A DNA stretch of 64,000 nucleotides from Mytilinidion resinicola (lineage: Eukaryota > Ascomycota > Dothideomycetes > Mytilinidiales > Mytilinidiaceae), in NCBI RefSeq assembly GCF_010093595.1, contig NW_022985443.1:1464804-1528803 (forward strand). Reading direction: 5' to 3'. The position numbers were made by a program, and so were the translations under genes. Below the pieces are notes generated by a model. That model saw only the letters and a program-made list of their open reading frames with translations. It had not been told where the DNA came from and did not search any database. This document shows, piece by piece, positions 46,788 to 57,309 of the stretch (the first letter of the stretch is position 1; every line of letters begins with the position of its first letter).

Positions 46788-48113
46788 CTATTTAGTAGGA
46801 GCCGGCTTCTGAGCTATTTCCCATTCCTCGTAATCCTTCCGTATGCCGTCAATCTCCTTTTTCAGATGCGTCAACTGCGAATCATAGCCCTCGAGGAGCT
46901 GAGATTGCGTTAGCCACGTGACTCCGGTAGAATGTTCAAGGGTGCATGTAACCAACCTGGCGAAGCTGCTTCTGATCTGCCTCGTTTAACACGCTCCCAT
47001 CTTGCGTCTGCGTGGCTTGGCCCAGCTTCTCCGACTCGGCTTGGAGGATCTGTGCCCTAGCTCGCGCTGCTGACATCCGCGCCCATATTTCCTCCTGTCG
47101 ACCGCCCAGGATGGGGTCGAACGCCTTCTTCTCCAGCTCATGCAGCTTCTTCTTTAGCTCCTCCTCCGTGCTATCCATCGCATATCCCCTGTTCCTAAGA
47201 ATCTGCACCTTCGCCGCAAGCTTGACGACGCGTTGAGTGAACGCATTGTGCCTATTCCTCGCCTCGTTGCACCGCACTTGAGTCTTCAGGTCATGGTTCT
47301 GCATGAGGAACTTCAAGTGATCGTTGATCTCGTGGAGTTTCTTCGTGAGGAGGTTGACCGCATTGTCCTGTAGCTGGATTCGAGTGTGTATTGCCTGAAA
47401 ACCGCGCAGGAGGAAGGGCACACATTCTACGTTGGGCCTCTTCGCTAGTGCCTCATCCCATTTGACTGGGTCTTCGTCCGGTCCGGGTTCATATTTGATG
47501 GCGTCGGGCCCGACTTGGTTGTATGTGTATCCTTCGAACGCGCAGGCGGCGTCGTTGGCGTTCCATTTCTTATAGAGCAACGCGACCTGCTCCAAGGTGG
47601 GCTTTTCGCCTTTTCCGCCGGTTAGCAAAATCTAGCGTAGATGTGATTCGTATCGAACTTACGAGGACCGGCTGGTTTGTCCAAAGATACACCCAATGCT
47701 GATGCCCTTAAAGGTGGCAGTCCGCTCTGTTGTGATTGCTGCGCTTGAGGCTGGGGTTGGGGTAAGAGGCCGCCGAACAAACTCTGCTGAGGCTGTTGTT
47801 GTTGCTGCTGCTGCTGTGAAGCTCCAAGCTGAGATCCGCCAAAGAGGCTTCCCGCTGGAGCTGCTGCTCCCCCAGCTGCTGTTCCTCCCAGGGTGCCGCC
47901 GAAGAGGTTTCCCGTTTGACGTTGAGGTTGCTGGATCGAGCCGCCGAACAAGCTGCCAGTCGCAGCAGGTTGCTGGGTCGAGCCGCCGAACAAACTGCCA
48001 CTCGGGGCAGGTTGCTGAGGCTGCTGGGTTGAGGCGCCGAATAGACCACCAGTGGGAGCCGTGGTACTTCCGAGCAGCGTCCCAAACTTCTGGGGCTGTG
48101 ATTGCTGAAACAT
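46788..48113 (-). CDS. NUP57: FG nucleoporin Nup57/Nup54
   Basis: Component of the central-channel Nup62/Nsp1 subcomplex of the nuclear pore. Exons on the minus strand: 48113..47663, 47609..46957 and 46898..46788, 404 residues. The N-terminal 145 residues carry GLFG-type repeats (GGLFGAS, GSLFGGS several times, GNLFGGT, SLFGGLL) separated by Gln-rich linkers with an eight-Gln run. After the first intron, EKPTLEQVALLYKKWNAND begins the Nup54 helical domain; coiled-coil segments follow (VKLAAKVQILRNRGY, EEELKKKLHELEKKAFDPIL). The intron 1 acceptor is placed at GGAAAAG, after a TGCTAAC branch site, because only that keeps phase. The last exon encodes LLEGYDSQLTHLKKEIDGI to the stop. Confidence 0.93.
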
Positions 48114-48525
48114 GGCGGCGGCAATGTGCTGTGTTCTTTCTGGAGACGCAGAAGTATAGGCTTTGCGAGTGAACGTTGGCTCAACGCGGGAGTCGAGAAG
48201 GGTCAGGTAGGCGCGAGCTCGGGCGGACGCGTCGGCGGAAGTGGAATGTAATGAACGGAAGGTCGTCGGGTGGCGAGGTTCGCGGAGAGGCTGTTTATGG
48301 GCGGTCCATGGGGGTGGAGGGCGTGGATGGTGCCGGCGACTTGGACAAAAGCAGTGTTTTGTTGCGCGTGGAATCTTCGAAGGAGAGCTTCAAGCCAGCC
48401 GTCAGTCCAGCCAATCAGACAAGCCGCGATCGAACTTCACAACCTCACCCGAGCCTCACAAACCTCCGCGCCCATCCACCGCCTCTCCACTCCTCCAAAA
48501 CACCCATTGCGGCCGCATATTCAAG
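48114..48525. promoter_or_regulatory. Shared divergent promoter of NUP57 and NDUFA8
   Basis: Only 412 bp separate the two divergent ATGs, so both promoters must lie here. No TATA box is obvious. The stretch has CT-rich and CCAATC sequences (48409-48414), the latter a possible CCAAT-complex site. Confidence 0.55.
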
Positions 48526-49185
48526 ATGGCCGCGAGGCAGCCCAGGTGTGTGCTCCTCGGGAAGCCATTGGTGCTATCGACTGACCACAGCCGCCCAGAT
48601 TCAACTCGCACGTCCTCATCGACACCACCCCTCTACCCGACGACATCCCCAAGGTCAAGGAGATTGGAGCCAGCTCTGCACCCCTTCTTAGCGCGTCCTA
48701 CTTCATCGGTGCCCGCTGTAAACCATACAATGATGACTACATGATGTGCAAGACCGAGGCCAATGGTCGGGGAGAGCTGGACTGTATGAAGGAGGGACGG
48801 AAGGTCACTCGATGTGCCGCTAGCGTGTACGAGCTTCCCCAGTCATGTTTATGCCATACGACACCTTGGGAAGCTATGGGAGAGCTCTCTGGCTGACAAT
48901 TGGGCCGTGTAGGATCGAGGACATCAACAAGCATTGCCTAGAACAGTTCCGGTCGAACTGGAAGTGTCTGGAGAACAACAACCACCAGATGTGGAACTGC
49001 CGGGGCTCGGAAAAGAATCTGAACACGTGTGTGTTCGAGAATCTGGTAAGCTGCTTTGCGATGCTCATCGACGAAGATTCCGAGCTAATCTACGGCCTTA
49101 GAAATTGGAGAAGACAATACCAAACACTCCCAAGGGTGAGGAACCCGTGCATTTGCGGAAGAAGCAGATTTTTGCCATGCATTGA
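48526..49185 (+). CDS. NDUFA8: Complex I accessory subunit NDUFA8 (20.8-kDa type, twin CX9C)
   Basis: Accessory subunit of mitochondrial NADH:ubiquinone oxidoreductase, located on the intermembrane-space side and imported through the Mia40 route. Exons 48526..48545, 48599..48826, 48913..49045 and 49102..49185 give 154 residues. The first exon has only 20 nt (MAARQP and part of Arg). Paired cysteines of CHCH domains are visible: RCKPYNDDYMMCK with ELDCMKEGRKVTRC, and HCLEQFRSNWKCLE with MWNCRGSEKNLNTC. Opening FNSHVLIDTTPLPDDIPKV and SAPLLSASYFIGARC match the family closely. No presequence is present, as expected for Mia40 substrates. Confidence 0.95.
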
Positions 49186-50854
49186 GATTTGCGCAACCTG
49201 TACATTACCAGCAATCATTCAAAGCAATGGGAAGATAGTCGCACTTGATGTGCCCGTGTAGTATCGAATTGTGTGCCCCAGTACATATACGCGTTCTCTT
49301 TCGTCCATACCCTCAACTGGAATCCCGTTTTGATACATATCCTATTCTATGTTCGTGAGTGAATTGCTCGAAATGACGCAAGTGCTAGCTCCAATACATC
49401 CCCAGGTTGTATTTCCTCGAGCTCTCATAGTTGACTTATCTCATTGGATACGTACGAAAACTTCTTAGGCGCAAGCCAGGGGTAGAGTCCTGTTTGTTTT
49501 CATTGATGCCTTTGCTTGTCGTTCAATTCTCAGATCAACTCCCGGTGAATGCCACCATCCTACTTTTCCTAGCCACAAATGACAAATAATTTCACCCTGT
49601 CACTGTCCTTCGGGACCGGACCAATAATGAAACTATGTAGTTTGCAGGCGGGAGGTACATGGCGGAGTTGGTTTGCGGCATAGCGCCGGGCGCAGATACC
49701 CCAAGTCACCAAACCAAAACCCGTTGGAATCTGCGAAATGTAACAAATCCTCCACTTTGACATTACTTCTTCCTATCTTCTCTGTCCTGTTGGCCTGGAT
49801 TTCGCACTATGGATTTAGCGTTTGTTTCTTGGCTTTCCTGCAAAAATCGTCCGTCTGCAGCGGGCGGTTTTCATACGGCTTCGGCCTGAATTTTTTGTTG
49901 TTTGGGGGGGGGGGAACAGGGACGAGATGCTGGGGGAAAATACCATGGGTTCGATTCGGTAAGTGGGTGTTGTTTCTTTTTTGCTCAGGTTTTGTTTGTC
50001 TTATGGCTCGCGGTGAATGGTTTGGAACATGACATATCTTTCAAGACGACCTCAACACATTCCAGGCAAGTATGTTCCAGTGCCTTTCCATAGGTATCCG
50101 TACACTTTCCTGCCGCTGTCTGTGGGGCTTCAACCTAATAATAGAACCCGGGGGCAGCGGATGCACTTCCAATCTTCGTACACCCTGTTGACCATGTCTA
50201 GGGTAGCCTCGCAAGTTTACCACTTGGCTAGAATGCCGAAGTTCTCAGAACGCTGAGAGTACTATGAAGCTCCTCATGTAGCGGTAGCAAAGTGTACGGA
50301 TTTTTATGGCGAAGCATTGTATGGACCTTTCTAGCTCGAACGTTGCGCCTCAGAATACATGACAAATTTCCGCCTGTCTTAAGAAACTAGGCTCTCTTGT
50401 CAGGCATTCGAAACACACATGCACCATCAGCCAACACATGCACGATTCTTGACTTGAGTCTCAGCTTCATTGTTTCTATAGACATCTTTCGTCCCTGTTG
50501 ACAGCTAATTCATCGCCGCGATAACCAAACGCTTGAAGAAAACAAGGTATCATACCAGTACCAGCAACCGAACTCCAACCCATTTGTTCAAGCCCAAGCC
50601 CAAGCCCGGCCTTCCCATGTCCATCCTTTCTCACGCCAACAAGACCGGATATTTTTTGGTGAAACCAGCACGCGGCTTCCAACTGTCAGGTCGGAAAGCC
50701 TCCCATACCCTCGCCACCGATCCCTACATATTGCTTTGTCGAACACACAGCTGTCAGGCTGTGCATAATGACTAGCACCGTATAGGAATGAGACGAGAGC
50801 AGGTGTGTACTGGTTTTTTTGGTTTTTTTTCTCGTCGGGAAGGACGACCAAATC
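49186..50854. other. Convergent intergenic region at the edge of the coiled-coil array
   Basis: No supported gene. It contains an 11-G tract (49904-49914). Around 50660-50680 a GTGAAACCAGCACGCGGC word resembles one at 56984-57001 in the 3' flank of the next paralogue, suggesting that the duplicated unit extends past the stop codon. Confidence 0.5.
49904..49914 (+). repeat. 11-G homopolymer
   Basis: Uninterrupted run of 11 guanines in non-coding DNA; exact length may be affected by sequencing. Confidence 0.7.
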
Positions 50855-53800
50855 CTATACCGACCAACGGGAGTTTTGAAGACACTTTTGCTGGTCTACA
50901 ACGCCTGGTTTTTCTTTAGGCATATGCTCTCCCTCCGCGCCCTTCTCCTTTCCGTGAGTCGCACCGAGACAGCCATCCTGAGACTCTTTCTTCGCGTCGA
51001 CACGCGCATCAGGCTTGAGTGTGAAGCTTATTAACCCACTTTTACGTTCTCGCTTCCTGTCTGCGATTTCTGCCAGCCGCTTGCATACTTCTCGGGCCTC
51101 GATCGTTCCATCCCGCAAGCCAATGCTGGCCATGAGGTCCCCAATAGAAGTAGGCTTGTCGGTGGCCAAGTAACGTATCAACTCTTGACTGGAGGGAAGC
51201 TTGGTCAAGTCCGGCTGGGTCGTCACTTCTTCTGAGTCCTCTGTGGGGGAGTCTGCGATAGGTTCGAGTTTCTGTCGGGTAAGATAAAGCGCATCCTTAT
51301 TCAGGCCGAAAGGATCGCTCAAAAACTTTTCTTTCTCTTGCTTGAGCTGTTCAAGAGCACTCTGCCATTGAGGACCGGTCAACACCCCTCGCCGTTGTTT
51401 CCCTAGTCTGAGCTCTTCGTTGCAATACGCTAAGTCCTCAGTTGCTGCTTTCAGACACTGGCTAAGGTCTTTTATGACCAGGTGAAGGAGGTTAGCAGTG
51501 CTCGTTCCTATTAAAGGAGTGAGAAGGTCTCTCAAAACGAGTCTCAGACATTCAGTCATCTCGTCAAGCCGGTACCCGATGTTCCATGCCTCACGAGCTG
51601 TGAAGTTGACCAGGTTCCGCCCTTTGTCCAGCTGGTTATACTGCAAATTCACACGCTCCATTACTTGCAGCTGGCCTATCTGACCGAACAATCTGCGGAA
51701 GCTGTATAAAAGTTCGTTTACGCTCGGTCGGTGGTCTTCGAATTTCTGGCACCTGCTTTGGGCTGCATCCATTTGTGTGCGGACAAGGTTGCTCTGAAGC
51801 TGCTTCGCCTGGCCTTGAGCGTCTTCCAGTTGCTTAGTCAGACGGAAGATAGTCTCTTGAAGCTCAAGCACATTGCCATGGCCTGGCTGGAAATGCTTGG
51901 CTTCGACTATTGCCTTGATGCGAGCATATTGGCCGTTCTCTTTGAGAAGACGAGCATGGGCATTGTTGAGATCCTGCACCAATGATTCCAGTTTCGCCTT
52001 CTGATTCCAGAGCTCGTTTTGTTCGGCCTTCGCTTTCCCATAGCTGCTATTGAGAACTTCATTCATTCTCTCAAGACTTGCGGTCTCGACCTTTTCTTGA
52101 TCTATTTGAGTCGCAAGAGCCGCGTTCGCATGGGAAAGATGGGAAATCTTCACCTCTTTCTCGGAAGCTACGGAGGTGTCGTGCCTATGCTGCACGACAA
52201 GCTCATCGTATTTCTTTTGGAGAGACTCCTTCTCCGCCGCGAGGACTTCATTCTCTTTCTTTGTGTCTCGAATCGTCGCAAAGAGACCAGCCATCTGGAC
52301 ATCGTAATCTGCTTTGGCTTTCGTGAACTTTGCAAACGTATCGCATTTCTCTGAGCTGAGCTTGTCGAGGTCGGTCTCTAGATCCCGAACTCTGATGCGA
52401 AGAGCCTGGGTTGAGGTAATGGCATCGTTGAGTTCACCCCTTAGCGTAGTCCTAGCCTGTTCTGACTCCCGACACTGCTTCTCGAATGCCCGACAAGCCT
52501 CGCTACGCTGTGAAATCCGGGCGGTGGTCTCTTGAAGTTGTGACTCGAGAACATTCATCTCTCCTGCCAGTCTGTCGGCTTCAGCCTTATGGGATTGCTC
52601 CAGCTTCGCCAGTCCATCTTCATGCTGAGCGACCATGGCAGCCAGAGAGTTCTTGTGGGCCTCACACGAGTCGTTAAGCGTCTTCACGACGCCTTCTTTC
52701 TCCTTCGTGATTTCGACAAGCTTCAAAGTAAGCTTCTTAGATTCCTCCGCAGAGACGTTATTGCCCGCCTCTAGATCATGATTCTTCGACCGGAGCTCTG
52801 CGACGACCTTCTCCATGTCCCGGACACTGTCCAACTTTCTCGTGGCTTCGGTAAGGTCGGATTCCTTAGAGGCGACAAGCTGCTCCAAAATCTCTTTTTC
52901 CTTATCCTTGGCCTCCACTAAACCCTTCCAAACTGTGCGCTCCTCTTCGAGAGCCTGGCGGCTTGCACTCGCGTGCGCAGTCTCATATGCTAGTTCCTGT
53001 CGAACATCTTCAAGATCGACCCGTAGCTCCTCGGCTTCGAGCGACGTCTTCGCCTTCATCTCCTCGATCTCTGCAACCAACTCGTTGATCCGAGCTGCGG
53101 AGGTGTCGGCTCCACGCTCCAAAGTTGCTTTGGCCGTGCACAGTTCTTCGACTTCAGTCTTCAGCCCACGGATCTTCAATTCCAACACTTTCTTCTTCGA
53201 ATTTGCCTCTTGCTCAGCACTCTTCAGGATATCTCGTTCTTGACGAAGTATAGTTACTTGACCTTCAAGGTCCTTGACGGTCTGAGTTGTCGCAATGTTT
53301 TGGCCTTCGTTGGCAGCGAGATTCTCACGGACGTCATCAATAATTTTGTCTTTAGCGGCCAAGGCCGCCATTCCGCTTTCTCTCTCCTGCTTGAGCTCAT
53401 TGCGGATCGAGGCCGTCTTTTCAGCCTCCAAGATTAAAGCCTGTTTGTTCTCCTCAAGTGTGATTCCGAGGGTTTCGGATACCTCAGTCTTTTCACGGAG
53501 CTCAAACCGGAGCGAATCGCTGTTTGCAACCTCGACTCGCAAGCTTCGATCTTTGGCATCTGATGCAATTTGGAGGGCTTCGGCATGGCTCGAAAGCTCG
53601 GCGTTCTGCTTACTTAGCGCTGTGATTGTTCGATTAGCGTCGTCCAGATCGGTTTTGGCCCGTAGAACCTCCTCTTCATGCTTGGACCTTTCAGAGGAGA
53701 GTTGGGCACGATGAGTTTCCAGATCCTTTTTGCGATCCTCCTGCTCTTTCCTGAGCTCCTGGAGACATGCCAGCTGCGTAGCTTGATCTGCAAGCTTGAC

Positions 53801-55165
53801 ACCGTAAGCGGCGTTTTCCGACTCCAGGCTTTGGATCACTGAAATGGATTTGACCTTTTCATCTTGCAATTCTTGCCGCATCCCACGACCTTTGATTCCC
53901 ATGATCTTGACCACGAATTTCAACCAGTTCATCTTTGCCCGCAGTGCGCGGCCCTCGTCCTGGAGAGTTCGGATTGTGCAAAGTTGTTCGCCTTGCAACG
54001 TCCTGTGATCTTTGTGGCTCTCTTGCAGGTTCCAAAAGTCAGATGCAATCTTCTTTCGGGAATATCTGAGCTCCTGAACCTCCACCATGGCGTCCTGGAG
54101 GCGCGACTCTACATCCCCCCGAGCTTGCACGGCCTCAGTGAGTAACGAGTCTAGCGCCCGGTTGTGATTACCGAGGCTAGTTTTCTCATTCTTTGCAGTC
54201 AATAGTTGCTCCATCAATGAGTTTATCTCCCGCTCGTGCTTGCGCTTGAGATCCCCTAGATCGGCCTTGTGCTGTGATGCGAGCTCCTGGCGGACTCGCG
54301 ATTCGGTCTTAGCCAGGATTGCCTTCTGACACTGTACAAGAACTTTCGTATCGGCGCGCCGCTGTTGCTTGAATTCCTGCATATCGTTCCTGTGATGAAG
54401 ATCCATCGTGAAGAGGCTAGCAAGGAGGTGCTCTCGTTGAACAGCAGCATTTCTAAGTTGGCCTCGAAGTTCCACAAGGGCGGAATCCTCCCAACCAGCT
54501 GCATACTTGAACCCTTCTTCGGCAAGGTTCATGTATTTATCGATGAGATAGAACTGAGGGTTCTCGGTGGCAAACTGTGGAACTAACGATGCCGCGAGGT
54601 TGAGGAGCCTCTTCACTGTTCTTCCTTTACAGCCAGGCATTCGGGTTAACATGCTTGGGCCATATCGATGCAGAAGAACAAGGAGCAGAGCCGATATGGT
54701 ATCCGAGGTTATATTTGCTCCCGCCAGAAAGGTTGCTACGTTTTTGATGGCTAGTGTGTGCGTCGAGGTGGAGGTTGATGGAGGGCTTGATGGTGAGTCG
54801 GAGGATGTTGGAGAGGACAGAGTTGTTGATGCAGGATTGGACGACGCTGAAGATATGGCTGGCGACGAGAGGTTTCCTGACAATTCAATCGACTCGAAGT
54901 TTGCCGACGTCGCCAGTTGCTGACGGGGGCTGAAGGCTGCATCACCGCGCGTGAGGTTCTCGAAAGATACATTTGGATTTTCTTGCGTCTTGACAGGGGG
55001 GGAATCGAGAGCCGGGACATCTGGCACGTCTTTTTGAAACGGTGATAGTACTGTGAGAGCAACACCGCCGCCGATGGCACCATCGATGGACGCGAGGATG
55101 GATGGCGCGACATCAATAGCAGCGCCAACGAAGCCAGCGCGCTGGCGACGCTGAGCACCGTTCAT
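50855..55165 (-). CDS. Giant coiled-coil protein, paralogue A of tandem family
   Basis: One exon, 1436 residues, ATG at 55165. Residues 14-43 are hydrophobic and glycine-rich (AIGGGVALTVL) and end in SPFQKDVPDVPALD, a motif shared with paralogue B. A Ser/Pro/Thr linker (to about 135) leads to a compact helical block (about 137-235) ending AAGWEDSALVELRGQL. From about 250 to 1120 the protein is almost continuous heptad-type coiled coil, rich in Glu, Lys, Leu and Ala. The C-terminal module starts at REAWNIGYRL (1191), includes ATEDLAYCNEELRL, and ends with a winged-helix-like stretch (ELIRYLATDKPTSIGDLMAS to SGLISFTLK, about 1328-1384), then a charged tail. The layout recalls SMC or golgin-type rods, but no ATPase motif exists. 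Function is unknown. Confidence 0.85.
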   Translation of the reverse strand: MNGAQRRQRAGFVGAAIDVAPSILASIDGAIGGGVALTVLSPFQKDVPDVPALDSPPVKTQENPNVSFENLTRGDAAFSPRQQLATSANFESIELSGNLSSPAISSASSNPASTTLSSPTSSDSPSSPPSTSTSTHTLAIKNVATFLAGANITSDTISALLLVLLHRYGPSMLTRMPGCKGRTVKRLLNLAASLVPQFATENPQFYLIDKYMNLAEEGFKYAAGWEDSALVELRGQLRNAAVQREHLLASLFTMDLHHRNDMQEFKQQRRADTKVLVQCQKAILAKTESRVRQELASQHKADLGDLKRKHEREINSLMEQLLTAKNEKTSLGNHNRALDSLLTEAVQARGDVESRLQDAMVEVQELRYSRKKIASDFWNLQESHKDHRTLQGEQLCTIRTLQDEGRALRAKMNWLKFVVKIMGIKGRGMRQELQDEKVKSISVIQSLESENAAYGVKLADQATQLACLQELRKEQEDRKKDLETHRAQLSSERSKHEEEVLRAKTDLDDANRTITALSKQNAELSSHAEALQIASDAKDRSLRVEVANSDSLRFELREKTEVSETLGITLEENKQALILEAEKTASIRNELKQERESGMAALAAKDKIIDDVRENLAANEGQNIATTQTVKDLEGQVTILRQERDILKSAEQEANSKKKVLELKIRGLKTEVEELCTAKATLERGADTSAARINELVAEIEEMKAKTSLEAEELRVDLEDVRQELAYETAHASASRQALEEERTVWKGLVEAKDKEKEILEQLVASKESDLTEATRKLDSVRDMEKVVAELRSKNHDLEAGNNVSAEESKKLTLKLVEITKEKEGVVKTLNDSCEAHKNSLAAMVAQHEDGLAKLEQSHKAEADRLAGEMNVLESQLQETTARISQRSEACRAFEKQCRESEQARTTLRGELNDAITSTQALRIRVRDLETDLDKLSSEKCDTFAKFTKAKADYDVQMAGLFATIRDTKKENEVLAAEKESLQKKYDELVVQHRHDTSVASEKEVKISHLSHANAALATQIDQEKVETASLERMNEVLNSSYGKAKAEQNELWNQKAKLESLVQDLNNAHARLLKENGQYARIKAIVEAKHFQPGHGNVLELQETIFRLTKQLEDAQGQAKQLQSNLVRTQMDAAQSRCQKFEDHRPSVNELLYSFRRLFGQIGQLQVMERVNLQYNQLDKGRNLVNFTAREAWNIGYRLDEMTECLRLVLRDLLTPLIGTSTANLLHLVIKDLSQCLKAATEDLAYCNEELRLGKQRRGVLTGPQWQSALEQLKQEKEKFLSDPFGLNKDALYLTRQKLEPIADSPTEDSEEVTTQPDLTKLPSSQELIRYLATDKPTSIGDLMASIGLRDGTIEAREVCKRLAEIADRKRERKSGLISFTLKPDARVDAKKESQDGCLGATHGKEKGAEGEHMPKEKPGVVDQQKCLQNSRWSV

Positions 55166-57035
55166 TGTTGCGGAAAAAAAGAGTTAAAGAAATTCGATAG
55201 AGGGAGGTGCACGCAGGTCAGATAGCAACGTGGTGGGTGATGAGGTTGTAACTGTGCTGTGTGTCGTGGAGGAGCTGCCAGCTGCGGGCTGCGGGCTATG
55301 AGGTCAAAACTCCATGCGGGAGCGGAAAGTCGCGGATGTGATAGCCGACAGGCCAAGCATGCTGGCACAGCAAAATGGTGAATGTGCATCTCGATTGAGT
55401 CAACGCGCTTGCGACCAGGAGGTTGAGGTTGTGGTGAATAACATCGTTCGTAAATAGCGCAAGCGAACCGGCACAACGTAGTTCATTGTCGGCTGAATCT
55501 AATGTGTCTATGCTGGATCCTATAGTATAGGTTTTGAATATGAACTTATATACTTTACTCAACCTGTGGGTTACAGGGGCTATACGTTCACCTCGCCCAC
55601 ACCTGGGGGTGTTGTATTCGTCTATCTTAGACAGTAGTAGGGGAGTAGCTGCGCTTAGGGGCGCTAAAGAACCTAGTGAGCTCGTGGATGATGATGGCAA
55701 AGCCATATTTTTATATGTACGAGGCGCACAGCGTAAAATAGATCGAAGGGATTGAGCCACTGACTGCCCATCAGACAGCTAAACAGAATGTTTGTTCGAG
55801 AGCAAGCCCTCCAGAATGATAGGATTGATCGCAGTCGAAGATCGTAGTACTGGGTCACAACTTGGAATTCATGGTAGCTATAGGCTTATGAGATGAATGG
55901 AATGGGCAGGTCTTTGCATCTACCTTTTGGCCTCTTGGACTATTGATTGAAGAGAAAAAGAAATGCTGCCTAATGAACATGACAGTGTCGATCGCGACGC
56001 AGATCCACAGAACCCCACCGGTGGGCCTACCTAGTAAGCAGCAGCACGCTGAGAAAATCCTTCGCAGATTGTTTGCTGTGCATAGGACCGTTCATATAAG
56101 CAGACAGTTTACTTGGTACCTTGGTGCAGTTGTTGAACGGCACACTTCGGGTTGAACTGTGCTGATAAATCGCCGGGGATCGGCGGGGAATATCAAAGAC
56201 TTTCTACTGAAATACTAAGGTGTAAGATCTGGGGTATGTTGACGTTGCGCGGGTCGTGTAGACGGAGGATGGAAATGGGACGGGATGCAGAGAAGATGGC
56301 CAAGAGATCGGGAGATTAGATATTCTGGTTTAGAAGCTCTTCAGCTCCAACATTTACATCCCTGTGAACCTTTACCCAGTTCACGGTATTTAGACATTTA
56401 TATGTCGGGCTGAAACTTCTGGGGACGACTTCCAGCCCGGCGTAGTAGTCGTGGGTGGGCGTTGCGGGAGCCATAGCGGCGGCTAACGCTATGGGGCTGG
56501 AGGACGACGCTTGGACGACGCTTCCCGTTGACATAGCGGGAAGAAGTTCGCCTGGTCATATCAATGATTTCTGCAGGAAGGTTAATGTACGCAACTGCAC
56601 GCAGCGGGCTAGCATCGGAGCCTTAGCGCGGCGTTGGCACTTGGAACGGACGCTGGCAGCCAGCCCAGCCAAAGCTGTCGACATCGTTTCATTGGCTTCC
56701 CAAGGCCAAATCAGTGGACCCGTCGCCCTTTACGCCAACATGTCGAGCACAATGTCCGTCAGACATTAGTTTCGAAGAATTCAGAGTACATGGATCAAGT
56801 GTAGGCAAATTGCTTGGGTTTTGATTGTCTCCATTGGATCTACCTTCCATCGCTATGTCCACCGTTATGCCCATGTGAAAGCACAGGGGAAAAGAAACAA
56901 GCGCCCATAGAGATCAAACAATCCACCGTTCACAATAAGAGCAATCCATACTCGCACCACCAGCAAACCCGAGATTCCCTTCATGTGAAGCCAGCACGCG
57001 GCCCTTCTCTTAAAGCCCCCCAAGTCGACCACAAG

Positions 57036-57071
57036 GTCCGAAGACTATGCAGCCGACGAGGAGCCAAGATC
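57036..57071 (+). repeat. 36-bp direct repeat, left copy beside assembly gap
   Basis: Bases 57036-57071 (from GTCCGAAGACTATGCAGCCG) are identical to 57167-57202. The two copies directly border the run of N. Confidence 0.95.
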
Positions 57072-57166
57072 NNNNNNNNNNNNNNNNNNNNNNNNNNNNN
57101 NNNNNNNNNNNNNNNNNNNNNNNNNNNNNNNNNNNNNNNNNNNNNNNNNNNNNNNNNNNNNNNNNN
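57072..57166. other. Assembly gap (95 N)
   Basis: Run of 95 undetermined bases. Because the same 36 bp stands on both sides, the gap is either a missed overlap of two contigs or an unresolved tandem repeat. Confidence 0.99.
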
Positions 57167-57202
57167 GTCCGAAGACTATGCAGCCGACGAGGAGCCAAGA
57201 TC
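57167..57202 (+). repeat. 36-bp direct repeat, right copy beside assembly gap
   Basis: Identical to 57036-57071; continues into unique DNA before the stop codon of paralogue B. Confidence 0.95.
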
Positions 57203-57309
57203 AGGAGCCTACCCCACACCCATCTTTCGATGAAGTGTGAGGTGTGCTGGTTTCGTTTTTGTAGAGTTTTGTGGGTTTTGTTGATGCTGCCTGAGTGCTG
57301 GCAACGCAC

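Larger units (their letters stand above)
55166..57309. other. Intergenic between paralogues A and B, itself duplicated
   Basis: About 55290-56150 resembles 60370-61240 upstream of paralogue B, so the non-coding DNA was copied with the genes. Contains the assembly gap at 57072-57166. Open frames here (for example 56455-56769 plus) are not conserved as frames between the copies. Confidence 0.65.
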
